Notes: a model not told the origin generated them from the sequence alone. Counted from the stretch's first letter, positions 1-12,050 are shown. The stretch: DNA of 64,000 bases from Metapseudomonas resinovorans DSM 21078 (GCF_000423545.1 NZ_KE384031.1:29177-93176); one strand, 5' to 3'. Program-made: numbers and translations.

Positions 1-432
1 CGCGAAGTTGTCGCGCTGCAAGGTGTTGAGCATGTCGCCCACGGTCACCATCTCACCGCTGGTGTAGGCGGTGATCAGGTAGCGCAGCGCGGCCACTTCG
101 CGAGGGCGCAGGTTGTGAAACTCGCAACCAACGCGTGCCCCCTTGTCCTGCACCGACCGCACCTGGAATTCGACGTCGATGGCCATGCCCAGCCCATCGA
201 CCTGGAATACCAGCTTGCCCTTGTGGTGCCCCCCTACGCCCAGCGGGTGGGTCGTATCCCGGAAGCTGAAGCCGCCGGCGGAAAGATCCAGCAGCTCGCT
301 TTCCAGTGTTTCGCGATTGGGGCCAAGGAAGCGCACCTTGGCCGGCATCTTGAGGCGCGCAAACTGCCGCTGGGCCTCGGACTCATGGACGATATTGGCA
401 TTGCTGGCAACACCCGTGGCTGTAGTCATCAT
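1..432 (-). CDS. alg44: Alg44, alginate polymerisation protein, N-terminal part (cut by window edge)
   Basis: This is the first 144 codons of Alg44, running off the left edge. Alg44 is the inner-membrane c-di-GMP receptor that switches on alginate polymerisation by Alg8. The visible part is the cytoplasmic PilZ domain: an RQFAR motif (RxxxR, residues 22-26 from the first ATG) is followed by a DLSAGG motif (D/NxSxxG), the two elements that bind c-di-GMP in PilZ proteins. Two ATG codons are adjacent at 432 and 429, behind a purine-rich AAGGAAGGGA ribosome site, so the start is one or the other. The gene lies 62 bases after alg8 on the same strand, the usual order algD-alg8-alg44. The membrane and periplasmic parts are outside the window. 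Confidence 0.93.
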   Translation of the reverse strand, partial: MMTTATGVASNANIVHESEAQRQFARLKMPAKVRFLGPNRETLESELLDLSAGGFSFRDTTHPLGVGGHHKGKLVFQVDGLGMAIDVEFQVRSVQDKGARVGCEFHNLRPREVAALRYLITAYTSGEMVTVGDMLNTLQRDNFA

Positions 433-494
433 TCCCTTCCTTTGCAAAACGGTTTTGTCCCCTGCAGGGCCGGCCCTTCAGCCACCCTGCCCCC

Positions 495-1982
495 TTACAC
501 AACGCTCATGAGCACGGCCAGGAAGACACTGGCCGCGGAAAAGGTCATGGCCCTGGAGGACCAGGTGTTGAACCCGTTCTGGAAGCTCGCCAGGCCGCGA
601 TCCAGCCGCGTGTTCTGCCGCGTCCAGGATTGCCGGTCGAGCCGGAAGAAGACGTAGACCTTCACCAGGGCGCCGAGCACCTGGTTGTAATAGAGAATCA
701 TCGGATAGGCCGGCCCGACCGGGTGCCCGGAGGCCACCAGCAGCAGGGTCAGAGCCAGCCGGGTCAGGCCGATCCAGAGGAGGTAGATCAGCAGGAACTG
801 GATGCCGTACTTCAGGCTGGCAATGATCGCGACGGCCGGTCCCAGCAGGCTGGTCCACATCGCCACGCGCTGGTCAGCCAGCACCAGGCAGGTGAACCAG
901 CCCAGGCGGCGCGGCCCCAGGCGCAGGGCGCGGGAGTTCTGCCGCAGGTTGTTGCCATACCAGCGGAACATCAGCTTGCGGCTGGCCTTGAAGAAGCTTT
1001 TCTCCGGCGGGTGCTCCACGGTGTTGATGGCGGCATCCGGTACGTAGAAGGTGTCGTAGCCCAGGCGCATCAGGCTGTACCAACTGGACTTGTCGTCACC
1101 TGTGAGGAACTGGAAGCGGCCGAGCCGCCAGTGGTCGAGGTGATCGCTTTCCACATCGGCGATGAAACCGGGGTTGGTAACCACCTGGGCACGGAATACC
1201 GACATCCGACCGGTCAGCGTCAGCACGCGCCGGGACAGGGCCATGGAGCACATGTTGATATGGCGTTGGGCGAAGCGCAGCTTGTGCCACTCGCTCATGA
1301 TGTAGCTGCCACGTACTTCGCAGAACTCGTTGGTGGTGAGCCCGCCGACCCGGGGCAACAGCTTGAAGTAGGGTGCCGTCCGACGCACCACGCCAGGTGT
1401 GAGCACGGTATCGCCGTCAACCACGGCCACCACCGCGTTCTCGTCCGGTAGCCTCCGGGAGATCGCGCGGAATCCGAAGGCCAGGCCATCGCGCTTGCCG
1501 GTACCGGCGATGCGCACGAAGTCCAGGCTGACGCGCGCAGGCGGATCGAGCTTCTGCCAGAGGCTCTTGACCAGCAGCTCGTCGGACATTTCCACCAGGG
1601 AGCACACCACGGTAGCCGGATAGCCGCAGTCGATGGCCTCCTGGATCACCGAGCGGTAGACCTGGGCCGTGGTCAGCGCGTCGATGCGAAAACTGGTGAC
1701 CAGCAGGAACACATGGGACGGGGCGGCGGACTCACCCAGCTTGCGCGCCTGGCGCCGGTACCAGGGGAACACGACATAGAGGAACAGCATGCCGCGCAGG
1801 TAGTGGATGGCGCCCATGGAATAGCGCCAGATGCCCACGGCGCCCAGCAGCAGCAGGAAATCCCGCGACTCCGGATCGAACACCGATTGCGGCATGGCCA
1901 ACGCCAGCAGCATCAGTGCAGTGCAGAAAAACATCCAGCCGGCGCCCTCGCGCAGGCTGCTCGCCAAGCCATCCATTCGCAT
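495..1982 (-). CDS. alg8: Alg8, alginate (polymannuronate) synthase glycosyltransferase
   Basis: Alg8 is the family 2 glycosyltransferase that polymerises mannuronate from GDP-mannuronic acid at the inner membrane, working with Alg44. The protein begins with a hydrophobic segment (about residues 14-55). It has a cytoplasmic catalytic domain containing a VVAVVDGD motif typical of the GT2 metal/nucleotide site, and ends with several further membrane spans. The frame is open to 2012, but the sequence before MRMDGLASS is unlike the family and overlaps the ribosome site. ATG 1982 or ATG 1976 behind the GGGGGAGGGGG run is the better start, giving about 495 residues, close to the usual 494. The gene sits 75 bases after algD in the same operon. 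Confidence 0.93.
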   Translation of the reverse strand: MRMDGLASSLREGAGWMFFCTALMLLALAMPQSVFDPESRDFLLLLGAVGIWRYSMGAIHYLRGMLFLYVVFPWYRRQARKLGESAAPSHVFLLVTSFRIDALTTAQVYRSVIQEAIDCGYPATVVCSLVEMSDELLVKSLWQKLDPPARVSLDFVRIAGTGKRDGLAFGFRAISRRLPDENAVVAVVDGDTVLTPGVVRRTAPYFKLLPRVGGLTTNEFCEVRGSYIMSEWHKLRFAQRHINMCSMALSRRVLTLTGRMSVFRAQVVTNPGFIADVESDHLDHWRLGRFQFLTGDDKSSWYSLMRLGYDTFYVPDAAINTVEHPPEKSFFKASRKLMFRWYGNNLRQNSRALRLGPRRLGWFTCLVLADQRVAMWTSLLGPAVAIIASLKYGIQFLLIYLLWIGLTRLALTLLLVASGHPVGPAYPMILYYNQVLGALVKVYVFFRLDRQSWTRQNTRLDRGLASFQNGFNTWSSRAMTFSAASVFLAVLMSVV

Positions 1983-2057
1983 CCCCCTCCCCCATGGAAC
2001 GCCGCTCCCCAACCCCGTCGCCGTACCGGCTCCGGGGCTTGGCGTCCGGTCCGTTGG

Positions 2058-3368
2058 CTACCAGCAGATACCTTCCATGCCCGCGCCGCTGCGCGACTTC
2101 ATGAACCCCACCAGGTCGATCACCGTCTTGCCCGCCGGCATCTTGTCCAGCAGCCCGGCGAACTGCTGGTCACCATTGCCGAGAACGATGACGTCGGCCT
2201 GCTCCACGACCTTGTCCAGGTCGGCGCACAGCAGGGATGACACGTGGGGGATCTTCGACTCGATGTAGTCCTTGTTGGCACCGTAGACCCGCGCGTATTC
2301 GACGTTCTGGTCGTAGATGTGCAGGTCGTAGCCCTTGCCGATCAGCATCTCGGCCAGGTCGACCAGCGGGCTTTCGCGCAGGTCATCGGTACCGGCCTTG
2401 AAGGACAGGCCGAGGAGCCCGACACGGCGTTTGTCATGGCCGGCGATGAGGTCGAAGGCACGTTCCACCTGGACCCGGTTGCTGCGCATGATCGAGTGCA
2501 GCAGTGGATGCTCGATGTCCAGCTGGCCGGCGCGATAGGTCAGCGCGCGCACATCCTTGGGCAGGCAGGAGCCGCCGAAGGCGAAGCCCGGGCGCATGTA
2601 GTACTTGGAGAGGTTGAGCTTGTGGTCCTGGCAGATCACCTCCATCACCTCGCGACCGTCGACACCCACGGCCTTGGCGATATTGCCGATCTCGTTGGCA
2701 AAGGTGACCTTGGTTGCGTGCCAGACGTTGCAGGTGTACTTGATCATCTCCGCCACTTCGACGCTCTTGCGGATGATGGGCGCGTCCAGCTCGCTGTAGA
2801 TGGCTTGCAGCAGATCTCCGGATTGCGAATCCAGCTCCCCGATGACCGTCATGGCGGGGTAGTCGTAATCCTTGATCGCCGTGCTCTCACGAAGGAACTC
2901 GGGATTCACCGCGATGCCGAAATCGACACCGGCCTTCATTCCCGAGCACTTCTCCAGCATCGGGACCACCACGTTCATCACCGTGCCGGGCAGTACCGTG
3001 CTGCGCACCACTACGGTGTGGCGAGTCGTCTTCTCCGGCAGCACGCTGCCGATCTGCTCGCAGACCTGGGCGATGTAGGAAACGTCCAGATCGCCATTCT
3101 TCTTACTCGGCGTTGGCGCGGCAATGAAGGAGATGTCGGTGCTCAGCACCGCATCACGTACATCCAGGGTGCCGCGCAGGCGCCCACTGGCCACGCCCTG
3201 CTTAAGTAACTCCCCCAACCCCGGTTCCACGATGGGCGACTTGCCCTGGTTGATCATCTCGATCTTCAACGGGGCGATGTCCACCCCGACGATCTGGTGC
3301 CCCCGCGCCGACAGGCAACCTGCACAAACGGCCCCCACGTACCCCAATCCGAAAATGCTGATGCGCAT
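2058..3368 (-). CDS. algD: AlgD, GDP-mannose 6-dehydrogenase
   Basis: AlgD oxidises GDP-mannose to GDP-mannuronic acid with two NAD+, the committed step of alginate synthesis. Its 436 residues match the known length of the Pseudomonas aeruginosa enzyme. The N-terminal Rossmann fold shows GLGYVG at residues 7-12. The catalytic cysteine is Cys268 in GGSCLPKD, the same number as in the characterised enzyme. The C-terminal domain contains the GLSFKAGTDDLRESP block of UDP/GDP-sugar dehydrogenases. It is the first gene of the operon, followed by alg8 and alg44, and is preceded by a long AT-rich non-coding region expected to contain the promoter. Confidence 0.97.
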   Translation of the reverse strand: MRISIFGLGYVGAVCAGCLSARGHQIVGVDIAPLKIEMINQGKSPIVEPGLGELLKQGVASGRLRGTLDVRDAVLSTDISFIAAPTPSKKNGDLDVSYIAQVCEQIGSVLPEKTTRHTVVVRSTVLPGTVMNVVVPMLEKCSGMKAGVDFGIAVNPEFLRESTAIKDYDYPAMTVIGELDSQSGDLLQAIYSELDAPIIRKSVEVAEMIKYTCNVWHATKVTFANEIGNIAKAVGVDGREVMEVICQDHKLNLSKYYMRPGFAFGGSCLPKDVRALTYRAGQLDIEHPLLHSIMRSNRVQVERAFDLIAGHDKRRVGLLGLSFKAGTDDLRESPLVDLAEMLIGKGYDLHIYDQNVEYARVYGANKDYIESKIPHVSSLLCADLDKVVEQADVIVLGNGDQQFAGLLDKMPAGKTVIDLVGFMKSRSGAGMEGICW

Positions 3369-3945
3369 TGCACGATCCCCCCAGGCGAACGACCAGGGCT
3401 GACCTCGCGACAGACTTGCGAGCGTCCAGCCCGAACAAGACTCGAAGGCACGGCAGGATTCTTCGCGAATGACCGGGGACCGGGTTCACGACGTCAAGAA
3501 AGCACGACAGCCGTATTGCGAAAGACAACTTCGACTGAGCAAATCGAATGCCAGCCGTACAACTATCAAAGCATCTTGAAGTTTCAAATTTAATAGCCAA
3601 TGAAAAACAAGCAATTACCCTAAAAGCCAGGCATTACGCAGCCTTCACCCCCCATCAAAAGAAAGCACCAAAACCATGCAGGACAGTCTTTGCAAGCCAT
3701 AAGAATGCACCCGCAAGTTCCATTGAGAGATACCAATGCGAACTCCAAAGTGCGTCATATATATGCCGCCAAAAACAGAACACTGCACTTGATAGATATC
3801 CATCAGGAAAAAAGAAAAGTTCGCCAGATTATCCGCGTCAAAAACTTGCGCGACTTCTAGATCGCTATCAGGGCGGTAGGCAAGCAGGAAAATGAGGGGG
3901 TAGGTGGCGACGGAATCCGGATAGACTGTCGCGAAAAGAAAAGGC
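3369..3945 (-). promoter_or_regulatory. AT-rich non-coding region upstream of algD (expected promoter/control region)
   Basis: No convincing gene is present in this stretch of about 580 bases between divergent algD and aer. The part from about 3540 to 3870 is clearly richer in A and T than the surrounding genes. In P. aeruginosa, algD is controlled from a long upstream region by AlgU (sigma-22), AlgR, AmrZ and other factors, so a control role is expected here. On the algD strand I see GAACTT hexamers, the sigma-22 -35 element, at 3715-3720 and 3817-3822. Neither has a good -10 element at 16-17 bases. One AlgR-like 9-mer (TCGTTCGCC) occurs near 3382-3390. The exact promoter is not resolved. 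Confidence 0.5.
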
Positions 3946-3972
3946 TCAACCTAAGTGCGCGGATGCCGATAT
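3946..3972 (+). promoter_or_regulatory. FliA (sigma-28) promoter of the aer-like receptor gene
   Basis: TCAA at 3946-3949, a 15-base spacer, and GCCGATAT at 3965-3972 match the flagellar/chemotaxis sigma-28 promoter pattern (TCAA/TAAA-N15-GCCGATAA). It lies 28 bases before the ATG of a chemotaxis receptor, the kind of gene FliA normally transcribes. Confidence 0.75.
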
Positions 3973-3999
3973 AAGCAGTAAGCCTTGCGGAAGGACACC

Positions 4000-5565
4000 A
4001 TGAGAAATAACCAACCTGTGACCCAGCGGGAACGTAGCTTCCCGATCGAACAACGCCTGATCTCCACCACGGACAGCAAAGGCGTCATCACCTATACCAA
4101 CGAAGCCTTCATCGACATCAGCGGCTTCAGCCGCGACGAACTGCTTCGTTCGCCCCACAATCTGGTGCGCCACCCGGACGTACCGCCTGCGGTTTTCGCT
4201 CATATGTGGGCAACCCTGAAAAAGGGACGTCCGTGGATGGGAGTGGTGAAGAACCGCTGCAAGAACGGCGACCACTACTGGGTGAATGCCTACGTCACGC
4301 CCATTTTCGAAGGGAGCCAGGTCACCGGCTATGAATCCGTGCGGATCAAGCCGACTGCCGAACAGGTGCGTCGCGCCGAAGCCCTTTATCAGCGCCTGAA
4401 TGCCGGCAAGGCCGCCATCCCCAGCCGCGACAAGTGGCTGCCGGTGGTACAGGACTGGCTGCCCTTCATTCTCATCAGCCAGATCGCTTTCCTGATCGGC
4501 GCCTGGCTGAACTCCCACTGGGGCTTCCTTCTCGCCGCCCTGTTGTCGGTGCCCCTGGGCCTGATCGGCCTGGCCTGGCAGAACCGCGGCATCAAGCGCC
4601 TGCTGCACCTTGCCGAACAGACCACCTCCGACCCGCTGATCGCACAGATGTACACCGACAGCCGCGGCGTCCAGGCGCGCCTGGAAATGGCCATGCTCAG
4701 CCAGGAAGCGCGGCTGAAGACCTGCCTGACCCGCCTGCAGGACACCGCAGAGCACCTCACCCAGCAGGCTCGCGAGGCCGACACCCTAGCTCACAACAGC
4801 TCCGAAGGCCTGGAACGCCAGCGGGTGGAAACCGAGCAGGTGGCCGCCGCGGTGAACCAGATGGCCGCCACCACCCAGGAAGTGGCCAACAACGTGCAGC
4901 GCACCGCCGATGCAACCCAGCAAGCCAACCGCCTGACCAGCGAGGGCCGCAATATCGCCGCCGAAACCCGCGAAGCCATCCAGCGTCTCTCGGCGTCAGT
5001 GGGTGAAACCGGCGAGACCGTCACGCGACTGGCCCAGGACAGCAATGAAATTGGTGGCGTGGTAGATGTCATCAAGGGCATCGCCGACCAGACCAACCTG
5101 CTGGCGCTGAACGCGGCCATCGAGGCCGCCCGCGCCGGCGAAATGGGCCGTGGCTTTGCCGTGGTGGCCGACGAGGTGCGCCAGCTCGCCCAGCGCACGG
5201 CGGAATCCACCGGGCAGATTCATCAACTCATCGCCCAATTGCAGAAGACCGCCGAAGAAGCCGTGCACACCATGGAGCATGGCCGTCGCCAGGCGGACGA
5301 AGGCGTCGAGCGTGTGCTCCAGGCGGACCAGGCGCTGGTGGGCATCAGCGAAGCGGTGGCCAACATCGCTGACATGGCCGACCAGATCGCCGCAGCGACC
5401 GAGGAACAGAGCGCGGTGGCCGAGCAGATCAACCAGAGCATCAGCAGCATCGCCCACCTGGCCGACCAGACCTCGGGCGAGGCCCAGCGCACGGCCATGC
5501 TGAGCGAAGAGCTGACCCACACGGCGCAGGGACAGTACTCCCTGGTGGATAGGTTCAATCGCTGA
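4000..5565 (+). CDS. aer: Aer-type PAS chemoreceptor (energy/aerotaxis transducer)
   Basis: A 521-residue methyl-accepting chemotaxis protein, the same length as P. aeruginosa Aer. An N-terminal PAS domain (about residues 10-125) resembles the FAD-binding redox sensor of Aer. A hydrophobic anchor follows at about 150-190, then a HAMP-like stretch and a long helical signalling domain. The tip contains the conserved block around [16 protein letters not shown] that contacts CheA/CheW. No periplasmic sensor domain is present, as in Aer. The ATG at 4000 is chosen over an upstream in-frame ATG at 3985 because GGAAGG at about 3990 is well spaced for it. Transcription probably starts from the FliA promoter at 3946-3972. 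In P. aeruginosa aer lies near the cco operons, as here; its adjacency to algD is different. Confidence 0.92.
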   Translation: MRNNQPVTQRERSFPIEQRLISTTDSKGVITYTNEAFIDISGFSRDELLRSPHNLVRHPDVPPAVFAHMWATLKKGRPWMGVVKNRCKNGDHYWVNAYVTPIFEGSQVTGYESVRIKPTAEQVRRAEALYQRLNAGKAAIPSRDKWLPVVQDWLPFILISQIAFLIGAWLNSHWGFLLAALLSVPLGLIGLAWQNRGIKRLLHLAEQTTSDPLIAQMYTDSRGVQARLEMAMLSQEARLKTCLTRLQDTAEHLTQQAREADTLAHNSSEGLERQRVETEQVAAAVNQMAATTQEVANNVQRTADATQQANRLTSEGRNIAAETREAIQRLSASVGETGETVTRLAQDSNEIGGVVDVIKGIADQTNLLALNAAIEAARAGEMGRGFAVVADEVRQLAQRTAESTGQIHQLIAQLQKTAEEAVHTMEHGRRQADEGVERVLQADQALVGISEAVANIADMADQIAAATEEQSAVAEQINQSISSIAHLADQTSGEAQRTAMLSEELTHTAQGQYSLVDRFNR

Positions 5566-5588
5566 AGCAATCAACAGGGCGCCAGACC

Positions 5589-5653
5589 AGGCTGTGTGAG
5601 AACGTCGCGAGCGACGCTCGGCATCACCGAGCGCAGTAGTTTTCACACAGCCT
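5589..5653. repeat. 65-bp MITE-like element with terminal inverted repeats
   Basis: The left end AGGCTGTGTGAGAAC (5589-5603) and the right end GTTTTCACACAGCCT (5639-5653) are inverted copies matching at 14 of 15 bases, enclosing 35 bases that contain a second small inverted repeat (CGAGCG/CGCTCG). It lies between the convergent ends of aer and the hydrolase gene. Ends of this form (AGGCTGTGTGAAAAC) recall transposon termini, so it may be a non-autonomous insertion; it could also act as a bidirectional terminator. Confidence 0.6.
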
Positions 5654-5668
5654 GAGACTGCGCCCTTC

Positions 5669-6298
5669 TCATTCCTGGACCGGTCCCGCCAGGAACCGCG
5701 CTATGACGTCCGCGGCGGTGTCCAGATGCTGCTCATGGGTAAACCCGGAGGCCTTCAGCGGCTTCAGATCGTGATCCCCGGCAGCGAGCCAGCACAGGTG
5801 AATGGCACCCGAGAGGCTGTAGCCCGCAACCGTAAGGCGATCGCCCATGGGGTCGCGCTCGCCCTGGATAATCAGAGTCGGAGTCTTCAGGTCCGCCAGA
5901 TGGGCGACACGAGGCTTGTCCGCCTTGCCAACGGCATGGAAGGGATAACCCAGGCAGACCAGCGCGTCAGCGCCCAGTTCGTCTGCCAGCAGGCTGGCCA
6001 TGCGCCCGCCCATAGACTTGCCGCCGATGGCCAGTGGCCCTGTGACCTGCTGTCGCACCTCGGCATGAATCTCCCGCCAGCAACTCAGTAGCAGGGCCTG
6101 GGGATTGGGTGGTCGGCGACGTCCGTCGTGCCTCCGTGCAGTCATATACGGAAACTCGAAACGCGCCACCGCAACGCCACGAGCGGCGAGCCTTTGCGCG
6201 ATGTCATCCATGAACGGACTGTCCATCGCGGCACCGGCGCCATGGGCCAGGATAAGGGTGTACGAAACCGGGCCGTCAGGCCTGTTCCACAACAGCAT
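5669..6298 (-). CDS. Alpha/beta hydrolase of the KANL3/Tex30 type
   Basis: A soluble protein of 209 residues with the alpha/beta hydrolase fold. An early LAHGAG motif supplies the oxyanion-hole region. The nucleophile elbow is GGKSMGG with Ser near residue 94, a GxSxG variant typical of the KANL3/Tex30 family. A late acid (QGERDP) and His (AAGDHDL) complete the triad. No signal peptide is seen. The substrate is unknown; relatives are described as predicted dienelactone-hydrolase-like enzymes. It is transcribed away from ccoN2, and its start lies 27 bases from the Anr box of that operon, so the two promoters may share the intergenic space. Confidence 0.8.
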   Translation of the reverse strand: MLLWNRPDGPVSYTLILAHGAGAAMDSPFMDDIAQRLAARGVAVARFEFPYMTARRHDGRRRPPNPQALLLSCWREIHAEVRQQVTGPLAIGGKSMGGRMASLLADELGADALVCLGYPFHAVGKADKPRVAHLADLKTPTLIIQGERDPMGDRLTVAGYSLSGAIHLCWLAAGDHDLKPLKASGFTHEQHLDTAADVIARFLAGPVQE

Positions 6299-6325
6299 TC
6301 AGACTTCTCCGTCGTTTGTGGGCGA

Positions 6326-6339
6326 TTGATCCAGATCAA
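6326..6339. promoter_or_regulatory. Anr/FNR box upstream of ccoN2
   Basis: TTGATCCAGATCAA is a perfect match to the FNR/Anr consensus TTGAT-N4-ATCAA. It lies 68 bases before the ccoN2 ATG, compatible with class II activation about 41 bases before a transcription start. This marks the first cbb3 operon as the one induced at low oxygen by Anr, which is encoded at 20720-21454. Confidence 0.92.
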
Positions 6340-6406
6340 TAGTCGCCCAATGGGCTTTCACCATGCTTGCCGCGCAATCCAAAAACCGTGGACGGAAGCC
6401 CATAAC

Positions 6407-7843
6407 ATGAGCACAGCAAGCAGTACCGCCTATAACTACAAGGTGGTCCGCCAGTTCGCCATCATGACGGTGGTCTGGGGAATCGTCGGGATGGGGCTCG
6501 GCGTTCTCATAGCCGCACAACTGGCCTGGCCGGAACTCAACTTCAACCTTCCCTGGACGAGCTTCGGCCGACTGCGCCCACTGCACACCAACGCAGTGAT
6601 CTTTGCATTCGGCGGATGCGCGCTGTTCGCCACCAGCTACTACGCGGTGCAGCGTACGTGCCAGACCCGCCTGATCTCCGACAAGCTCGCCGCCTTCACC
6701 TTCTGGGGCTGGCAACTGGTGATCGTGCTGGCCGCCATCAGCCTGCCGATGGGCTGGACCAGCTCGAAAGAATACGCCGAGCTGGAGTGGCCGATCGACA
6801 TTCTGATCACCATTGTCTGGGTCAGTTACGCCATCGTCTTCTTCGGCACCGTGATGAAGCGCAAGACCAAGCACATCTACGTGGGCAACTGGTTCTTTGG
6901 CGGTTTCATCCTCACCGTGGCGATCCTCCATCTGGTGAACAACCTGGAGATCCCGGTCACCCTGACCAAGTCCTACTCCCTTTACGCCGGCGCCACCGAC
7001 GCCATGATTCAGTGGTGGTACGGGCACAACGCCGTGGGTTTCTTCCTCACGGCCGGCTTCCTGGGAATGATGTATTACTTCGTGCCGAAGCAGGCCGAAC
7101 GCCCGGTGTACTCCTATCGCCTGTCCATCGTGCACTTCTGGGCGCTGATCGCGGTGTACATCTGGGCCGGTCCGCACCACCTGCACTACACCGCCCTGCC
7201 GGACTGGGCCCAGTCCCTCGGCATGGTGATGTCCCTGGTGCTGCTGGCGCCGAGCTGGGGCGGCATGATCAACGGCATGATGACCCTCTCCGGCGCCTGG
7301 CATAAGCTGCGCTCGGACCCCATCCTGCGCTTTCTGGTGGTTTCCCTGGCCTTCTACGGCATGTCCACCTTCGAAGGCCCGATGATGGCCATCAAGACTG
7401 TCAACGCCCTCTCCCACTACACCGACTGGACCATCGGCCACGTACACGCCGGCGCCCTCGGCTGGGTCGCCATGGTGTCCATCGGCTCCCTGTACCACCT
7501 GATTCCGAAAGTGTTCGGTCGCGAGCAGATGTACAGCACCGGCCTGATCAACACCCACTTCTGGCTGGCCACCATCGGCACCGTCCTCTACATCGCCTCC
7601 ATGTGGGTCAACGGCATCACCCAGGGCCTGATGTGGCGCGCAGTGAACGAGGACGGCACCCTCACCTATTCCTTTGTCGAAGCCCTGGAAGCCAGCCACC
7701 CCGGCTTCGTCGTGCGGGTGATAGGCGGTGCCATCTTCTTCAGCGGCATGTTCCTCATGGCCTGGAACACCTGGCGTACCGCGAAGGCCTCCGATCCTGC
7801 TGAATACGACGCCGCCGCGCAGATCCCGCAAGGAGCCCACTGA
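6407..7843 (+). CDS. ccoN2: cbb3-type cytochrome c oxidase subunit I, isoform 2
   Basis: CcoN is the catalytic haem-copper subunit of the cbb3 terminal oxidase, a high-affinity inner-membrane enzyme reducing O2 at low oxygen. The 478-residue protein has about 12 membrane spans and histidines in the expected places, for example RPLHTNAV (low-spin haem ligand region), [10 protein letters not shown] (CuB/active site), GPHHLHYT (CuB pair) and [11 protein letters not shown] near the C-terminus. The frame stays open far upstream, but the ATG at 6407 starts the conserved family N-terminus. The stop overlaps the ccoO2 ATG by one base. An Anr box at 6326-6339 indicates low-oxygen induction; in P. aeruginosa the upstream of the two operons is the Anr-controlled cco2. 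Confidence 0.97.
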   Translation: MSTASSTAYNYKVVRQFAIMTVVWGIVGMGLGVLIAAQLAWPELNFNLPWTSFGRLRPLHTNAVIFAFGGCALFATSYYAVQRTCQTRLISDKLAAFTFWGWQLVIVLAAISLPMGWTSSKEYAELEWPIDILITIVWVSYAIVFFGTVMKRKTKHIYVGNWFFGGFILTVAILHLVNNLEIPVTLTKSYSLYAGATDAMIQWWYGHNAVGFFLTAGFLGMMYYFVPKQAERPVYSYRLSIVHFWALIAVYIWAGPHHLHYTALPDWAQSLGMVMSLVLLAPSWGGMINGMMTLSGAWHKLRSDPILRFLVVSLAFYGMSTFEGPMMAIKTVNALSHYTDWTIGHVHAGALGWVAMVSIGSLYHLIPKVFGREQMYSTGLINTHFWLATIGTVLYIASMWVNGITQGLMWRAVNEDGTLTYSFVEALEASHPGFVVRVIGGAIFFSGMFLMAWNTWRTAKASDPAEYDAAAQIPQGAH

Positions 7844-8454
7844 TGAAACAGCACGAGAAACTCGAGAAGAACGTCGGCCTCCTGGCGTTGTTCATGATCC
7901 TGGCCGTCAGCATCGGCGGCCTGGTGCAGATCGTGCCGCTGTTCTTCCAGGACGTGACCAACACCCCGGTGGAAGGCATGAAGCCCTACACCGCCCTGCA
8001 ACTGGAAGGCCGCGATATCTACATCCGCGAAGGCTGCGTCGGTTGCCACTCGCAGATGATCCGCCCCTTCCGCGCCGAAACCGAGCGCTACGGTCACTAC
8101 TCCGTGGCCGGTGAAAGCGTCTGGGACCACCCCTTCCTGTGGGGTTCCAAGCGCACCGGCCCAGACCTGGCCCGCGTGGGCGGCCGCTACTCCGACGACT
8201 GGCACCGTGCGCACCTCTACAACCCGCGCAACGTAGTGCCCGAGTCGAAGATGCCCGCCTACCCCTGGCTGGTGGAGAACACGCTGGACGGCAAGGACAC
8301 GGCGGCCAAGCTTCGCGCCATGCAGACCCTCGGCGTGCCGTACAGCGACGAGGATGTTGCGGGCGCCCAGGCGGCGGTCAAGGGCAAGACCGAGATGGAC
8401 GCCCTGGTCGCCTATCTCCAAGTGCTGGGCACCAGCCTGAAGAACAAGAGGTAA
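7843..8454 (+). CDS. ccoO2: cbb3 oxidase mono-haem cytochrome c subunit, isoform 2
   Basis: CcoO carries one c-type haem and passes electrons towards CcoN. The 203-residue protein has an N-terminal membrane anchor (about residues 10-35) and a periplasmic haem domain with CVGCH (Cys65, Cys68, His69). A methionine suited as distal ligand lies in the SKMPAYPW block. The length is usual for the family. Translation is coupled to ccoN2 through a one-base stop/start overlap (TGATG). Confidence 0.96.
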   Translation: MKQHEKLEKNVGLLALFMILAVSIGGLVQIVPLFFQDVTNTPVEGMKPYTALQLEGRDIYIREGCVGCHSQMIRPFRAETERYGHYSVAGESVWDHPFLWGSKRTGPDLARVGGRYSDDWHRAHLYNPRNVVPESKMPAYPWLVENTLDGKDTAAKLRAMQTLGVPYSDEDVAGAQAAVKGKTEMDALVAYLQVLGTSLKNKR

Positions 8455-8458
8455 GGCC

Positions 8459-8626
8459 ATGGACATCGGAACCCTGCGTGGCCTCGGCACCCTGCTGGTG
8501 CTGATCGCCACCCTTGGCGTGATCTGCTGGGCGTACAGCGGCAAGCGCAAGGCCAGCTTCGACGAAGCCGCGAACCTGCCCTTCGCCGACGACGACCGGA
8601 ACGATTCTAGGAGCACCCGCGCATGA
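8459..8626 (+). CDS. ccoQ2: cbb3 oxidase small subunit CcoQ, isoform 2
   Basis: A 55-residue single-span membrane protein beginning [13 protein letters not shown], with a charged cytoplasmic tail that includes [13 protein letters not shown]. CcoQ is non-catalytic and stabilises or modulates the cbb3 complex. It lies four bases after ccoO2, and its stop overlaps the ccoP2 start (ATGA). It is shorter than its paralogue at 12051-12239 (62 residues), differing mainly in the tail. The AGGAGC sequence near its end serves as the ribosome site of ccoP2. Confidence 0.93.
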   Translation: MDIGTLRGLGTLLVLIATLGVICWAYSGKRKASFDEAANLPFADDDRNDSRSTRA

Positions 8627-9558
8627 CCACTTTCTGGAGCTGGTACATCTCCCTGCTCACCATCTTCACCCTACTGGCGCTGCTCTGGCTGATCTTCGCC
8701 ACTCGAAAGGGCGAGTCCCAGGGCACCACTGACAAGACCATGGGCCACGCCTTCGACGGTATCGAGGAGTACGACAACCCGCTGCCCAAGTGGTGGTTCC
8801 TGCTGTTCGTTGGCACCCTGATCTTCGCCGCCGGCTACCTGGTGCTCTACCCGGGGCTGGGTAACTGGAAAGGGATTTTCCCCGGTTACACCGACGGCTG
8901 GACCCAGGAAGCCCAATGGCAGCGCGAAGTACACAAGGCCGACCAACAGTACGGCCCGATCTTCGCCCGCTACTCCGCCATGTCCATCGAGGAAGTGGCC
9001 AGGGACCCTCAAGCCCTGAAGATGGGCGGCCGCCTGTTCGCCACCTACTGCTCCATCTGCCACGGCTCGGACGCCAAGGGTGCCATGGGTTTCCCCAACC
9101 TCACCGACAGCAACTGGCGCTGGGGCGGCGAGCCGGAAACCATCAAGGCCTCCATCCTGCACGGCCGTATGGCCGCCATGCCTGCGTGGGGCGAAGTGCT
9201 GGGTGACGAGGGTGTGAAGAACGTCGCAGCCTATGTGCGCCAGGACCTGGCCGGCCTGAAACTGCCGGAAGGCACCAAAGCAGACCTGGAGTCCGGCAAG
9301 TCGCTATTCGCCGCTACCTGCGTTGCCTGCCACGGCGTCGACGGCAAAGGCACTGCGGCCATGGGTGCTCCGGACCTGACCCACCCGGCCGGCTGGATCT
9401 ACGGCTCGGGCCTGGCCCAACTGCAGCAGACCATCCGCTACGGCCGCAACGGCCAGATGCCGGCCCAGCAGGAATACCTTGGCCAGGACAAGGTCCACGT
9501 ACTGGCTGCCTATATCTACAGCCTGTCTCACAAGGACCAGGATCTGGCCATCAAGTAG
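8623..9558 (+). CDS. ccoP2: cbb3 oxidase di-haem cytochrome c subunit, isoform 2
   Basis: CcoP is the electron entry subunit with two c-type haems. The 311-residue protein has two N-terminal hydrophobic segments (about residues 5-26 and 56-76), then two cytochrome c domains with CSICH (Cys143, Cys146, His147) and CVACH (Cys233, Cys236, His237). It is 13 residues shorter than its paralogue at 12236-13210, the gap being around residues 91-105 before the first haem domain. It is the last gene of the Anr-boxed operon. Confidence 0.96.
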   Translation: MTTFWSWYISLLTIFTLLALLWLIFATRKGESQGTTDKTMGHAFDGIEEYDNPLPKWWFLLFVGTLIFAAGYLVLYPGLGNWKGIFPGYTDGWTQEAQWQREVHKADQQYGPIFARYSAMSIEEVARDPQALKMGGRLFATYCSICHGSDAKGAMGFPNLTDSNWRWGGEPETIKASILHGRMAAMPAWGEVLGDEGVKNVAAYVRQDLAGLKLPEGTKADLESGKSLFAATCVACHGVDGKGTAAMGAPDLTHPAGWIYGSGLAQLQQTIRYGRNGQMPAQQEYLGQDKVHVLAAYIYSLSHKDQDLAIK

Positions 9559-11432
<1,874 letters not shown>

Positions 11433-11433
<1 letters not shown>

Positions 11434-12044
11434 TGAAGCAACACGAATTAGTCGAGAAGAACATCGGCCTGCTGGCGCTGTTCATGGTGATCGCCGTGAG
11501 CATCGGCGGCCTGGTGCAGATCGTGCCGCTGTTCTTCCAGGACGTGACTAACACTCCGGTGGAAGGCATGAAGCCGCGTACCGCGCTGGAACTCGAAGGC
11601 CGTGACATCTACATCCGCGAGGGTTGCGTTGGCTGCCACTCGCAGATGGTCCGCCCCTTCCGTGCCGAAACCGAGCGTTATGGCCACTACTCCGTCGCGG
11701 GTGAAAGCGTCTGGGACCACCCCTTCCTGTGGGGTTCCAAGCGTACCGGTCCGGACCTGGCCCGCGTTGGCGGTCGCTACTCCGACGACTGGCACCGCGC
11801 GCACCTGTACAACCCGCGCAACGTAGTGCCCGAGTCGAAGATGCCCTCCTACCCCTGGCTGGTTGAGAGCAAGCTCGACGGCAAGCACACCGCCGACAAG
11901 ATGGAAGCTCTGCGCAAGCTGGGCGTGCCCTACACCGACGAAGACATCGCCGGCGCCAAGGCGGCAGTCAAAGGCAAGACCGAGATGGACGCGCTCGTCG
12001 CGTACCTGCAAGGCCTGGGCACCTCTATCAAGAACAAACGGTAA
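11433..12044 (+). CDS. ccoO1: cbb3 oxidase mono-haem cytochrome c subunit, isoform 1
   Basis: Paralogue of the protein at 7843-8454, also 203 residues, with an N-terminal membrane anchor and CVGCH haem motif at residues 65-69. The SKMPSYPW block carries the probable distal methionine. Most differences from CcoO2 lie in the region around residues 147-170. Translationally coupled to ccoN1 by a TAATG overlap. Confidence 0.96.
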
Positions 12045-12050
12045 CGCAAG

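Noticed and set aside
3715..3822. Sigma-22 (AlgU) promoter for algD
   Set aside because: GAACTT hexamers exist at 3715-3720 and 3817-3822 on the algD strand, but neither has a suitable -10 element at 16-17 bases, so I list only the region.
3548..3895. 115-codon plus-strand frame in the algD upstream region
   Set aside because: AT-rich non-coding stretch, no ribosome site, no similarity; more likely regulatory DNA.
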